A stretch of DNA of 46,031 nt from contig NZ_JACCGK010000016.1 in the NCBI RefSeq assembly GCF_013416325.1, forward strand, positions 76,903 through 122,933. The letters are read 5' to 3'. The stretch is from Vreelandella sedimenti (GTDB lineage: Bacteria; Pseudomonadota; Gammaproteobacteria; Pseudomonadales; Halomonadaceae). The notes under the pieces are model-generated. The model had not been told where the DNA came from and did no database searches. It saw nothing but the letters and a program-made list of their open reading frames with translations. Each line of letters begins with the position of its first letter. The stretch's first letter is position 1. This document shows positions 16,850 through 26,128 of the stretch, piece after piece. Position numbers and translations under genes: made by a program.

Positions 16850-19800
16850 ATGCCCAAGCGAATGGAAGCCGACTCAATCGTGACCACCGACACATCCCCA
16901 GCCCCCACCGATAGCCAACGTCTTGCGTCGCTGAAACTGGCCGCGGGCGATGTGATGCTGCGCGATGCAGAGCGGCTGGAGCGGCGGCTGACCGGTTTAA
17001 ACCGTCGCCTGCGTGATAACAAGCCGATTAGCCGTGGCTTGGACGAGGTGCAGCGCGAACTTGGGCGTGCCCAACAACAGCTCAGTCAGCGCGAAAGTCA
17101 AAAGGTTGCCCTCAACTATCCGCCAGAATTGCCGGTGGTTGAACGCCGGGAGGATATTGTCAACGCCATCCGTGATCATCAGGTCGTGGTGGTGGCGGGG
17201 GAGACCGGCTCAGGCAAAACCACCCAGCTGCCTAAAATGTGTTTGGAACTGGGCCGAGGCCGCCGTGGCTTAATTGGCCACACCCAACCGCGTCGCTTGG
17301 CTGCCCGCAGTGTCGCCAGTCGCCTGGCGGAAGAGCTGGAAGCCTCTCTGGGCGAGCAGGTGGGCTATCAGGTGCGCTTCACCGACCAGAGCAGCCCAAC
17401 GACCCTGGTCAAGCTGATGACCGACGGGATCTTGCTGGCCGAAACCCAGCATGATCCGCTGCTGCTGCGCTACGACACCATCATTATTGATGAAGCCCAC
17501 GAGCGCAGCCTGAATATCGACTTTCTACTCGGCTATCTCAAACGCTTACTACCCAAGCGGCCCGATCTAAAAGTCATCATTACCTCGGCGACTATCGACG
17601 TGGAGCGCTTTGCCAAGCACTTCGGCACCGCCAAGACGCCTGCACCGGTGGTGGAAGTCACCGGGCGCACCTACCCCGTTGAAGTGCACTACCGGCCGCT
17701 GGTGCGCGATGAGGACGATGAAGAAGACCGCACGCTGCAAGAGGGCATTCTGCACGCGGTGGAAGAGATTGAAGCCGTTGAACGCGAAAAAGGCTGGTTG
17801 CATGGCCCTCGCGATGTGCTGGTGTTTTTACCTGGTGAGCGCGAAATTCGTGAAACTGCCGATACCCTGCGCCGCGCCGAGCTGAAAGGCACTGAAATCC
17901 TGCCACTCTATGCGAGACTCTCCAACGAAGAGCAGAACCGCGTGTTTGCGCCGCACCGTGGCCGGCGCATTGTACTCGCCACCAACGTCGCGGAAACGTC
18001 GCTGACGGTGCCTGGGATTCGCTACGTGATCGACCCTGGCCTCGTACGTATCAGCCGCTATAGCTACCGTTCCAAGATTCAGCGACTGCCGGTAGAAGCG
18101 GTTAGCCAGGCTAGCGCCAACCAGCGTAAAGGGCGCTGTGGGCGGATTGCCGAAGGCGTGTGCATTCGCCTCTACAGTGAAGAGGATTTTCTCTCCCGGC
18201 CCGGCTTTACCGACCCGGAAATCCAGCGCACCAATCTTGCTTCGGTGATTCTCTCGATGCTGGGTCTCAAGCTCGGCGATATCGAGGCCTTTCCGTTTGT
18301 TGACCCCCCGGATAGTCGCTTCGTCAAAGACGGCTTTCGACTCTTGTTCGAGCTGGGTGCGGTGGACGAAAAACAGCGTCTTTCTCCGCTCGGGCGTAAA
18401 CTAGCACGGCTGCCGATTGACCCGCGCCTGGCGCGCATGGTGTTGGCGGGTGCCGAAGTCGGCAGCCTGCGCGATGTGCTGATCGTCGTCTCGGCACTCG
18501 CTATACAAGACCCCCGCGACCGCCCGGCGGATAAGCGCCAAGCGGCCGACCAGGCCCACCAGCGCTGGCACGACCCGGATTCCGACTTTATCGCCTTGCT
18601 GAACCTCTGGCACGGCATTGAGAACGCCCGTGAGGCGCTTTCAGGTAATCAGCTGCGCCGCTGGTGCCGCGAGCACTACATCAACTACCTGCGCATGCGC
18701 GAGTGGCACGACACCTTCCGCCAACTGCGCCAACTACTGCGCGATATGGACATCGATGTGCCCGCTCCGCCGCCCCGCAATGATGACGAGAGCGAAGAGC
18801 AGGCGCGTCAAACGCGGCGTAAAACCTCGGGCAAAGTGCATCAGGCGCTACTCTCGGGGCTACTCTCTAATCTGGGGACGTTGGTGGAGAACCGCGAGTA
18901 TCTCGGCGCCCGCAATCGCAAGTTTATGATTCATCCAGGCTCAGGGTTGGCAAAAAAGTCGCCTAAGTGGATCATGGCGTTCGAGATGGTGGAAACCTCT
19001 AAGCTATTTGCCCGCACCGTGGCCAAAATCGATCCGCAGTGGATTGAACCCCAGGCGCAGCACCTAGTTAAGCGCAGCTACAGCGAACCGCACTGGGAAA
19101 TGAAACGCGCCCAGGTAGCGGCCTTTGAGCAGGTAACGCTGTTTGGCCTACCGATTGTGGCGCGACGCCGGGTGCACTACGGACCTATCGCCCCCCAGGA
19201 ATCCCGGGAGCTGTTTATTCGCCGTGCGCTGGTGGAAGGGGAGTTTCACACCAAAGGTGCCTTCTTTGCCCATAACCGCGCGTTGATCGACGAAGTCGAA
19301 GCGCTGGAAGACCGCGCTCGGCGGCGAGATATTCTGGTCGATGAAGACACGCTCTATGACTTTTACGACCAGCGGATCCCGGCGGAGATAGTCAACGGCA
19401 AGGGCTTTGAGCACTGGCGCAAGCAGGCCGAGCAGCAAGAGCCGCAATTACTGCATTTCGATATTGATTCACTTAAAGCGCGCGACGCGGACGACGTTAC
19501 CCAGGCGCAGTATCCTGATCATTTGATTCTGGCGGGCGTGGCCTATCCGGCCAGCTACCACTTTGACCCTGAAGCCGAGGATGATGGTGTTACCCTGACC
19601 GTTCCCGCCGCCATGCTACCTCAGGTGCCGGTGCATGCCCTGGAGTGGCTGGTGCCTGGGCTGTTGCGTGAAAAGTGTATTGCGCTGCTCAAATCGCTGC
19701 CGAAAAGCATCCGCCGCCAGGTGGTGCCAATTCCCGATTGGGTGGACGCGGCGCTGGAGACTCTGGTGTCTGATCAGCGCCCGTTAACCGAGGCCTTGGG

Positions 19801-20896
19801 GGAGTTTATTCGCCTCCGTACATCGACCCGGGTGCATCCCGACGACTGGCGCCTAGACGTGCTCGAACCGCATTTGATCATGAATATTCGCGTGGTCGAT
19901 CATGCGGGCGAAACCTTAGGGCAGGGGCGCGATCTGCGTGCTTTAGAGCAGCGCTTTGAAGCGGCAGCCAGTGCAGGCGCCCAGGCCCTGGCTGAACAGG
20001 TTAGCCAAGAGCCAGCTGTGGCCGGGCTACCCAAGACGCCGCTGCCAGCTTCGCGAGTTACCACCCAGGCAGGTATTCGCGTAGAGGCGTATCCTGCCCT
20101 GGTCGCTGAAACCAGGAATGCTAAAACCAGCGGCATTGACGCCAGCGAATTCAAGGTGGCGCTGTTTGACCACCCTGCAAAAGCTGACGCTGCCCACCAG
20201 GAGGGCATCGCCCGGCTGGCAATTGCCAAGTTACCTGAACAGGTTAAAGAGATTAAACAACTGCCGGGTGTTGAGAAGTGTGCGCTACTGTTCGCCAAAG
20301 TGGGCAGTAAACAAGCTTTGATCGACGATCTTCTGCTCGCGGTGTTTACCCAGGTGATTGCTCAGCATCCCCTGCCGCGCTCGGAAGGCGAGTTTAGCCA
20401 GCGGCTGAACGCTACTCAAGGCCAGCTTTTAAACGAAGCTAAAACACTGCTGGTGCGCGTAGAGGCCGCGTTAAAAGGGCATCTGGCGGTCAGTAAGGTG
20501 CTCAAAGGGAAGCTTAATTTTGCTCTGGCGTTGGTGTATAGCGATGTTAGCGCTCAGATGCAGCGTCTGGTCTATCCAGGCTTTATCCGCGATGCGGGCG
20601 CTTGGCTGGACGAATACCCGCGCTACACCGAGGCGGCGCTCATTCGGTTTGAAAAAGCTGCCCGTGAGCGCGGTCGCGATCAAATGATGATGCAAGATGT
20701 CCAGACATTAGAGGCCCGCTTTGATGCGCGCCGCGAAAGCGAGCGACGTGGAAGGGTGGAAGACCCTGAATTGGTCGCTTTTGGCTGGTGGTTGCAAGAA
20801 CTTAGGGTGTCGCTATTCGCGCAGCAATTGGGGACTAACATGGTGGTGTCGGTAAAACGACTTGAAAAACGCTGGCAAGAGATCACTAGCGTTTAG
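16850..20896 (+). CDS. hrpA: ATP-dependent RNA helicase HrpA (DEAH/RHA family)
   Basis: A 1348-residue DEAH-box helicase that acts on RNA; in E. coli HrpA is linked to fimbrial mRNA processing and rescue of stalled or collided ribosomes. Motif I is VVVAGETGSGKTTQLPKM, motif II IIIDEAHERSLN, motif III ITSATIDVERF, and motif VI QRKGRCGRIAEGVCIRLY. The HA2/ratchet region and the long DUF3418 C-terminal domain follow. Length is close to E. coli HrpA (about 1300). The start is either ATG 16850 or ATG 16862 (MEADSIVTT); neither has a clear binding site, so translation may be weak. It stands alone after the hairpin at 16794. Confidence 0.95.
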   Translation: MPKRMEADSIVTTDTSPAPTDSQRLASLKLAAGDVMLRDAERLERRLTGLNRRLRDNKPISRGLDEVQRELGRAQQQLSQRESQKVALNYPPELPVVERREDIVNAIRDHQVVVVAGETGSGKTTQLPKMCLELGRGRRGLIGHTQPRRLAARSVASRLAEELEASLGEQVGYQVRFTDQSSPTTLVKLMTDGILLAETQHDPLLLRYDTIIIDEAHERSLNIDFLLGYLKRLLPKRPDLKVIITSATIDVERFAKHFGTAKTPAPVVEVTGRTYPVEVHYRPLVRDEDDEEDRTLQEGILHAVEEIEAVEREKGWLHGPRDVLVFLPGEREIRETADTLRRAELKGTEILPLYARLSNEEQNRVFAPHRGRRIVLATNVAETSLTVPGIRYVIDPGLVRISRYSYRSKIQRLPVEAVSQASANQRKGRCGRIAEGVCIRLYSEEDFLSRPGFTDPEIQRTNLASVILSMLGLKLGDIEAFPFVDPPDSRFVKDGFRLLFELGAVDEKQRLSPLGRKLARLPIDPRLARMVLAGAEVGSLRDVLIVVSALAIQDPRDRPADKRQAADQAHQRWHDPDSDFIALLNLWHGIENAREALSGNQLRRWCREHYINYLRMREWHDTFRQLRQLLRDMDIDVPAPPPRNDDESEEQARQTRRKTSGKVHQALLSGLLSNLGTLVENREYLGARNRKFMIHPGSGLAKKSPKWIMAFEMVETSKLFARTVAKIDPQWIEPQAQHLVKRSYSEPHWEMKRAQVAAFEQVTLFGLPIVARRRVHYGPIAPQESRELFIRRALVEGEFHTKGAFFAHNRALIDEVEALEDRARRRDILVDEDTLYDFYDQRIPAEIVNGKGFEHWRKQAEQQEPQLLHFDIDSLKARDADDVTQAQYPDHLILAGVAYPASYHFDPEAEDDGVTLTVPAAMLPQVPVHALEWLVPGLLREKCIALLKSLPKSIRRQVVPIPDWVDAALETLVSDQRPLTEALGEFIRLRTSTRVHPDDWRLDVLEPHLIMNIRVVDHAGETLGQGRDLRALEQRFEAAASAGAQALAEQVSQEPAVAGLPKTPLPASRVTTQAGIRVEAYPALVAETRNAKTSGIDASEFKVALFDHPAKADAAHQEGIARLAIAKLPEQVKEIKQLPGVEKCALLFAKVGSKQALIDDLLLAVFTQVIAQHPLPRSEGEFSQRLNATQGQLLNEAKTLLVRVEAALKGHLAVSKVLKGKLNFALALVYSDVSAQMQRLVYPGFIRDAGAWLDEYPRYTEAALIRFEKAARERGRDQMMMQDVQTLEARFDARRESERRGRVEDPELVAFGWWLQELRVSLFAQQLGTNMVVSVKRLEKRWQEITSV

Positions 20897-21023
20897 CTAG
20901 GGGTTGAAAAAAGTTGCTGGAAAAACCGCTATTTTACGCACACAGTAACGTGATGGGGTCGCCGTAAGTCGCACGCTACATTGATGGCCGGTCACGTCGG
21001 CAAGCCGCTTAGAGGAGATTGGC

Positions 21024-22145
21024 ATGACACATGTGGTGATTACCGGTACAGGTCTCTATACACCGGAACACGCCATTGATAATGCGGCCCTGGTGGCGGC
21101 ATTTAATGCTTGGGTAGACAGCGAGAATGAACATCATGCCGGAGCCATTGCGCGCGGCGAAAGCGAACCGCTGGCACATTCAAGCAGCGAATTTATCGAA
21201 AAAGCCTCCGGTATTAAGAGCCGCTATGTGCTCGATGCATCTGGCATCCTTGACCCACAGCGTATGCGGCCTAAACTGCCGCAGCGGGGCAATGACGAAA
21301 CTTCAACTCAGTGCGAGATGGCGACCGCTGCCGCGCAGCAGGCGCTGACTACTGCCAAGGTAGATGCTGCTGACATTGAGCTGGTGATCGTGGCCTGCTC
21401 AAACCTGGAGCGCGCCTACCCCGCTGTGGCGGTCGAAGTGCAGCAGGCCTTGGGCACAAGTGGCTACGGGTTCGATATGAATGTGGCCTGTAGCTCAGCG
21501 ACGTTTGCGTTGGAAACGGCTGCCAACGCCATAGCCTCCGGCAGTGTGAAGCGTGCCCTGGTGGTCAATCCGGAGATTTGCTCGGCGCATCTCAATTTCC
21601 GAGACCGTGACAGCCACTTCATTTTCGGCGATGCTTGTACTGCTGTGGTACTAGAAAATAGCGCCATTGCGGTGGCCGATGAGCAGTTTGAAATTCTCGG
21701 TACGCGTCTGGTTACCCAGTTTTCCAACGCGATCCGTAATAATGCAGGGTTCCTTAACCGTGTAACGGACAGTGACCCACTAGCCTTGGATAAGCTGTTT
21801 GTGCAGGAAGGGCGTCGGGTATTTAGAGAAGTTTGCCCGATGGTGGCTAAATTGATCACTGATCATTTGGCCTCCTTAGAGTTGACCGGTGGCGATCTGA
21901 AGCGCATGTGGCTACACCAGGCTAACCGGCATATGAACGATTTAATTGCCCGCAAAGTATTGGGCTATGACCCGAGTGAAACACAGGCGCCGATTATTTT
22001 GGATCGTTACGCCAACACCAGTTCAGCGGGTTCTATCATCGCCTTTCACCTACATCGCGAGGAGCTTGTGGAGGGCGATATTGGCGTGATTTGCTCCTTT
22101 GGAGCGGGCTATAGCGCGGGCAGTGTGGTTATTCGTCGTTTATAA
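21024..22145 (+). CDS. Beta-ketoacyl-ACP synthase III family protein (PA3286-like)
   Basis: This 373-aa thiolase-fold condensing enzyme is longer than classical FabH (about 317-330 aa). Catalytic residues are present: C156 in MNVACSSATFALE, His in WLHQANRHMNDLI, and Asn in YANTSSAGSIIAFHL. An insertion near residues 30-90 (many charged residues) accounts for the extra length. Similar-sized Pseudomonas proteins condense medium-chain acyl-CoA from beta-oxidation with malonyl-ACP. Applying that role here is inference; the substrate cannot be read from sequence. AGAGGAG lies about 7 nt upstream of the ATG. It is followed 41 bp later by mlaA on the same strand. Confidence 0.87.
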   Translation: MTHVVITGTGLYTPEHAIDNAALVAAFNAWVDSENEHHAGAIARGESEPLAHSSSEFIEKASGIKSRYVLDASGILDPQRMRPKLPQRGNDETSTQCEMATAAAQQALTTAKVDAADIELVIVACSNLERAYPAVAVEVQQALGTSGYGFDMNVACSSATFALETAANAIASGSVKRALVVNPEICSAHLNFRDRDSHFIFGDACTAVVLENSAIAVADEQFEILGTRLVTQFSNAIRNNAGFLNRVTDSDPLALDKLFVQEGRRVFREVCPMVAKLITDHLASLELTGGDLKRMWLHQANRHMNDLIARKVLGYDPSETQAPIILDRYANTSSAGSIIAFHLHREELVEGDIGVICSFGAGYSAGSVVIRRL

Positions 22146-22186
22146 ATGTCTGTAAAGGTGTAGGGGAATTGAAAAAGGAAAATGTC

Positions 22187-23011
22187 ATGTGGCAGTGGTT
22201 TAATAACGAGAAGCCTGCGCTTTCGCTGCGTAGCAAAGGGTTGTCACTACTGCTGGTGACGTTACTCACAACCGGCGGCTGTGCCAGTACGCAAACGGCG
22301 GAAAATGCTGCTCCCGAAGACCCTTGGGAAGGCTTTAACCGCAAAGTTTTTGCGTTTAACGATGTGTTGGATCGCTACGCGCTCAAGCCGGTGGCAACAG
22401 GCTATCGCGCTATTACCCCTGATCCAGTGGAAACGGGGGTGGGTAATTTTTTCTCCAACTTAGGCGAAGTGCGTACTGCGCTTAATAGCGTGCTGCAGGG
22501 TAAACCGGCAAACGCGGGCCTCGCCACATCACGTTTTTTGATTAATTCCACGGTAGGCATTGGCGGACTGTTAGATTATGCCACCCTAATGGAAATTACT
22601 GCGGATGAGGAAGATTTTGGCCAAACGTTAGCGGTGTGGGGGTGGGAAGATTCGCGTTATCTGGTGCTGCCTTTCTTTGGCCCCAGCACGCTGAGGGATA
22701 CCACCGGTATGCCCGCTAACATGGCAACGAACCCCGTTAATTATGTAGAAGACGATACTGTGCGAGTGAGCCTTACTGCACTCAATGTGATCGATATTCG
22801 AGCGGGTTTGCTTGACCAGGAAGAATTAATTCGTGGTGATCGCTACCGTTTTATTCGTGACGCTTACTTGCAGAGCCGCCAATTTGAGGTGAGCGATGGA
22901 GAATTGGGTGATGACCCCTTTGCCAGCGAAACCTTCGACTTTGATGACAGCGATTTTGACAACAGTGGTCAGGATGATAGTGACTCTGGTGACAACGAAG
23001 TCACCGATTGA
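22187..23011 (+). CDS. mlaA: MlaA (VacJ) outer-membrane lipoprotein
   Basis: MlaA removes mislocalised phospholipids from the outer leaflet of the outer membrane and passes them to MlaC. The 274-aa precursor has a signal peptide with a lipobox ending TTGGC|AS near residue 24. The family core follows: DPWEGFNRKVFAFNDVLDRYALKPVA, FFSNLGEVRTALNSVLQGK, and EDFGQTLAVWGWEDSRYLVLPFFGPS (each a MlaA hallmark). The C-terminus is a strongly acidic Asp/Ser/Gly tail of about 35 residues, as in halophiles. The ATG at 22187 follows AAGGAAA by 5 nt; an upstream TTG would lengthen the signal peptide. The stop overlaps the leader of the next gene. Confidence 0.95.
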   Translation: MWQWFNNEKPALSLRSKGLSLLLVTLLTTGGCASTQTAENAAPEDPWEGFNRKVFAFNDVLDRYALKPVATGYRAITPDPVETGVGNFFSNLGEVRTALNSVLQGKPANAGLATSRFLINSTVGIGGLLDYATLMEITADEEDFGQTLAVWGWEDSRYLVLPFFGPSTLRDTTGMPANMATNPVNYVEDDTVRVSLTALNVIDIRAGLLDQEELIRGDRYRFIRDAYLQSRQFEVSDGELGDDPFASETFDFDDSDFDNSGQDDSDSGDNEVTD

Positions 23012-23016
23012 GGCTT

Positions 23017-24213
23017 ATGATGGATCATTCTAAGCAGTTGATCGCGGTGATCGACGAACCTGGTCGTGAACGTGATGCGCTGTCTGAAGCGATCACCTGC
23101 GATGGCATGTGGGTGTTTGCCGCGGAGGATATCGCGCATTTGCCCGCTGACACGGCGCTCATTGTTGCCCATGCTCGAGCAGTTCCGCGGCAGCAATGGA
23201 CACACCTAACGCGACGCCTACCGACACTGGTAGTCAGTGACTCGCGTCAGGATGCCGACTTGATCAAAGCGATTGATGTGGGGCTGGTAGACTATATTGT
23301 CCACCCGCTGCGACACGCCGAGCTGTTGCGACGAATGATTCGTAAGGCCATTGAGCTCAACGATTTGGCGCTGGAGCGCGAGCGTGACCATGCACGGCTG
23401 GCGGAGTTAAACGAGAGCCTAGAGACCCACCTCGCGCTGCTGCGGATGGATCAGCAAAGCGGAGGGCATATCCAGCGGCGCTTGTTACCGCTGCGGCCCA
23501 AGGTGATTAACGGGGTGTATTACGACTACGTATTTGCCCCTTCGCTCTATTTGTCTGGTGATTTCCTCGATTACCAGCGCTATAACGAGCGCTACAGTGC
23601 TTTCTATTTCGCTGATGTATCGGGGCATGGCGCCTCGTCGGCGTTTGTTACCGTGCTGCTCAAATATTTATGCAACCGCTGGCTGAGTGAGTGGGATGGC
23701 CAGCATCCGGAAAATCTGCCGCCTGATTGGTTAAAGGCGATGAACCGCGAGCTGCAGGGCACCGATATTGGTAAACATGCCACCTTATTTGTCGGTGTTA
23801 TTGACCACGAGGCGCATACTCTTCACTATTCGCTCGGCGCGCAGCTTCCCATGCCCCTGTTGGCAGCAGAGGGAGAGCTACGCCGTTTAGAAGGCGAGGG
23901 AATGCCGGTAGGCCTTTTCCCCGATGTGGAGTATCCTTCGCTGAGTTGTGCATTGCCGAATAAATTTCGTCTATGGCTCTGCTCAGATGGAGTATTGGAA
24001 TGCTTGCCGGGTAAAACGCTCGACACGCGGCTCAAGGAGCTTGAGCAATTAGTAAGCGAGAGTGTAACGCTTGAGCAGTTGCGCGACCGGCTAGCAGAAA
24101 CGAATGCACTTCTTGCCGAAGGGGATGCAGAGTTTGATGCCAACCAAGAGCGCGATGCTTTACCCGATGATCTAACAATCATGATGGTGAGCGGATTTGG
24201 TCATGCTGATTGA
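23017..24213 (+). CDS. PP2C-type phosphatase with degenerate receiver (RssB/HsbR-like)
   Basis: A 398-aa regulator with an N-terminal receiver-like domain, a coiled-coil linker (residues about 105-140) and a C-terminal SpoIIE/RsbU PP2C phosphatase (LSGDFLDYQRYNERYSAFYFADVSGHGASSAF, ending DDLTIMMVSG). The receiver keeps the first acidic pair (IDEPG) but the phosphoacceptor position reads VAHARAVP, without Asp, and the conserved Lys is replaced (YIVHPLR). It therefore probably does not accept phosphate in the normal way. It starts 5 bp after mlaA and overlaps the STAS gene, which is its likely substrate. Pseudomonas has the same mlaA-PP2C-STAS neighbourhood. Confidence 0.88.
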   Translation: MMDHSKQLIAVIDEPGRERDALSEAITCDGMWVFAAEDIAHLPADTALIVAHARAVPRQQWTHLTRRLPTLVVSDSRQDADLIKAIDVGLVDYIVHPLRHAELLRRMIRKAIELNDLALERERDHARLAELNESLETHLALLRMDQQSGGHIQRRLLPLRPKVINGVYYDYVFAPSLYLSGDFLDYQRYNERYSAFYFADVSGHGASSAFVTVLLKYLCNRWLSEWDGQHPENLPPDWLKAMNRELQGTDIGKHATLFVGVIDHEAHTLHYSLGAQLPMPLLAAEGELRRLEGEGMPVGLFPDVEYPSLSCALPNKFRLWLCSDGVLECLPGKTLDTRLKELEQLVSESVTLEQLRDRLAETNALLAEGDAEFDANQERDALPDDLTIMMVSGFGHAD

Positions 24214-24721
24214 AGAGGGCCGCATTAAAGCGGCGTTCGATTCTGGTGTTTTTGTTCTAAAACTGTGTGGTGATGTGCGTTTGACGCTCTGTGCCACACT
24301 GGATACTCAAGCCCAGCGTCTTGCCGAGACGCCGGGGTTGCGTGCCGTATTGATTGACCTGCGTGAAGCCACCAATGTCGATTCGACGGCACTTGGCTTT
24401 CTGGCCAAGGTCGCGATGGCGGTGAAAGGGCGCCTGGAGCAGCCGCCGACGATTATTGTTGATAATCCTGATGTGCGGCAGATGTTGGACGTGATGGGCT
24501 TTGCGCGTTTCTTCACGCTGATGGAAGCGCCGCTACAGCAGACGAGTACGCTCAACAATGAGCTTGAAGAGCTGCCCCAAGAGCCGGCAGACGAAGAAGG
24601 GCTGCGTGATCGCATCCTGGAAGCCCACCGTATTTTAATGCATATGAACGAGCATAACCGTGAGCAGTTTCAGCCACTGGTTGACATGCTTGAGTCGCAA
24701 GACGCCACTACGCATCACTAA
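24203..24721 (+). CDS. STAS-domain anti-sigma factor antagonist
   Basis: A 172-aa protein with an N-terminal STAS domain. The phosphorylatable serine is S61 in ATNVDSTALGFLAKV, the position switched by RsbW-type kinases and PP2C phosphatases. The C-terminal 60 residues are a charged helix not part of the minimal domain. The ATG at 24203 overlaps the end of the PP2C gene by 11 bp, indicating coupling. The pair resembles the Pseudomonas RssB/RssC partner-switch. No HATPase kinase/anti-sigma gene is in the window, so the third partner is elsewhere. Confidence 0.87.
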   Translation: MLIEEGRIKAAFDSGVFVLKLCGDVRLTLCATLDTQAQRLAETPGLRAVLIDLREATNVDSTALGFLAKVAMAVKGRLEQPPTIIVDNPDVRQMLDVMGFARFFTLMEAPLQQTSTLNNELEELPQEPADEEGLRDRILEAHRILMHMNEHNREQFQPLVDMLESQDATTHH

Positions 24722-24791
24722 GCTCCTCCTCTCCTTGATAAGCCCCTGGTCACTTCCAAGCCCAAGGGCTATCTACCGATAGTCTCCAATC

Positions 24792-24820
24792 CCGACAAAG
24801 GCCTTAAAATCAGCTATGAT
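24792..24820 (+). promoter_or_regulatory. Predicted promoter of the Bcr/CflA gene
   Basis: CCGACA (24792-24797) and TATGAT (24815-24820) are 17 bp apart. The -10 element is strong and the -35 weak. The ATG lies 48 bp beyond, with AAGGAGA as binding site. Confidence 0.45.
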
Positions 24821-24868
24821 TAGCGGCCTATCTATTCCAGTGCGTACATTATCGCCTTAAGGAGACCC

Positions 24869-26056
24869 ATGGATCTGAATCCTCGCCGGGTAGCACTGTT
24901 GGTTGCCGCCAATACGGCGCTGGCGCCCTTTGCTATCGACGCTTATTTGCCTGCCATGGGGGTCATCGCTGAAAGTATCGGTGCTAGCATTCACCGTACT
25001 GAACTCTCCATCAGCGTGTTTTTGTTCGGCTTTGCACTGGGCCAGCTATGTTTTGGGCCGCTTTCGGATCGCTTGGGCAGAAAGCCCGTGCTGCTGAGCG
25101 GCCTGGTCGTGTTTATGCTCGCCAGCCTGGCTATCACTCAGGTCGAAAGCTTGCCCACGCTGTTGGTCTGGCGTTTTATCCAGGCGCTGGGGGGCGGGGC
25201 CTGTGTGGTCAACTCGGCGGCGATTGTGCGCGACTGCTTTAGCGGGCGCGAAGCCGCCAAAGTGATGTCCACCATGGCGATGATCATGATGCTGGCTCCA
25301 TTGGTGGCGCCTACCGTGGGCAGCTTATTGTTGCATATTGCCGGTTGGTGGCTGATTTTTGTATTTCTGGCCGTCTACGCGGGCTTTTTGCTCTGGCTGC
25401 TGGGAACGCGGTTACCTGAAACTCGCGATATGTCGCTGCCTGCAGCTTCACCACGGCAAGTAATACGTAACTATGCCAGCGTGCTTAAGCATCGTGAAGG
25501 CATGGGCTATATCTGTGCGGTAGCGGCTTCTTTTGCCGGCCTGTTTGCCTTCGTGACCGCTTCGCCGTTTCTCTACCTCGACTATTTTGGCCTCTCCCCC
25601 GGCACTTATCCGCTAGTGTTTGGGGTCAACGTTGTCGTTATTGCGCTCTCTAATCGGATCAATATTCATCTGCTCCGCAAGCGCATGCCTCAGCAAAATT
25701 TGCGTTTAGGGTTGCTTATACAGCTGGTGGCCGCGCTTGGGTTGGTAGCCGTGACCGCCCTGGACATCGCGTCGCTAGTGATCGTGGTACCGTTGATTAT
25801 GCTGTTTACCGGTATGATCGGGCTGATCACGCCCAACGCGATCTCGTCGTTACTGGATCATTTTGGCCATATCAGCGCCACGGCAACGGCGTTGCTGGGC
25901 GGGATCCAGTTTACCTGCGGCGCCCTCGCGGGAGTGATGGTAGGGCTGTTCGAGGTAGAGCATCTTTGGCCCATGGTGCTCACCATGCTGGGCGCTGCGT
26001 TGCTAGGCAATATCGGTGTACGCAAACTGACTAAAGCACCTGCTGCGGATGGATAG
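24869..26056 (+). CDS. Bcr/CflA family multidrug efflux MFS transporter
   Basis: A 395-aa, 12-helix major facilitator of the DHA1 Bcr/CflA type, a proton-driven drug exporter. Seen are the opening ALAPFAIDAYLPAMGVIA (family signature with the acidic residue in helix 1), motif A GPLSDRLGRKPVLLSG between helices 2 and 3, and motif C-like APLVAPTVGSLLL in helix 5. AAGGAGA lies 6 nt upstream of the ATG. Substrates cannot be told from sequence. Its stop codon lies inside the first unit of the 13-bp repeat array leading to the TSUP gene. Confidence 0.92.
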   Translation: MDLNPRRVALLVAANTALAPFAIDAYLPAMGVIAESIGASIHRTELSISVFLFGFALGQLCFGPLSDRLGRKPVLLSGLVVFMLASLAITQVESLPTLLVWRFIQALGGGACVVNSAAIVRDCFSGREAAKVMSTMAMIMMLAPLVAPTVGSLLLHIAGWWLIFVFLAVYAGFLLWLLGTRLPETRDMSLPAASPRQVIRNYASVLKHREGMGYICAVAASFAGLFAFVTASPFLYLDYFGLSPGTYPLVFGVNVVVIALSNRINIHLLRKRMPQQNLRLGLLIQLVAALGLVAVTALDIASLVIVVPLIMLFTGMIGLITPNAISSLLDHFGHISATATALLGGIQFTCGALAGVMVGLFEVEHLWPMVLTMLGAALLGNIGVRKLTKAPAADG

Positions 26057-26128
26057 TTTCTCAAATGGGTAGGGCGTATGGATAGTTTGAATGGATAAGT
26101 TGAATGGATAAGTTGAATGGATAGCATG
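26049..26128 (+). repeat. 13-bp tandem repeat forming a ladder of micro-ORFs
   Basis: The unit ATGGATAAGTTGA recurs at 26078, 26091, 26104 and (variant) 26117, with an earlier related copy at 26049. Each unit carries an ATG. Those at 26078, 26091 and 26104 each open a six-codon ORF (MDSLNG, MDKLNG, MDKLNG) whose end overlaps the next ATG; 26049 encodes MDSFSNG. The unit at 26117 is the start of the TSUP gene. The upstream transporter's TAG also lies in the first unit. The preceding GGATAAG may serve as a weak ribosome binding site for each ATG. Confidence 0.8.

Noticed and set aside
24722..24868. Terminator after the STAS gene
   Set aside because: Only short dyads around AGCCC/GGGCT are seen, without a T-tract.
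26049..26128. CRISPR-like array
   Set aside because: Units are 13 bp, directly contiguous with no spacers, and no cas genes are nearby; it is a simple tandem repeat.
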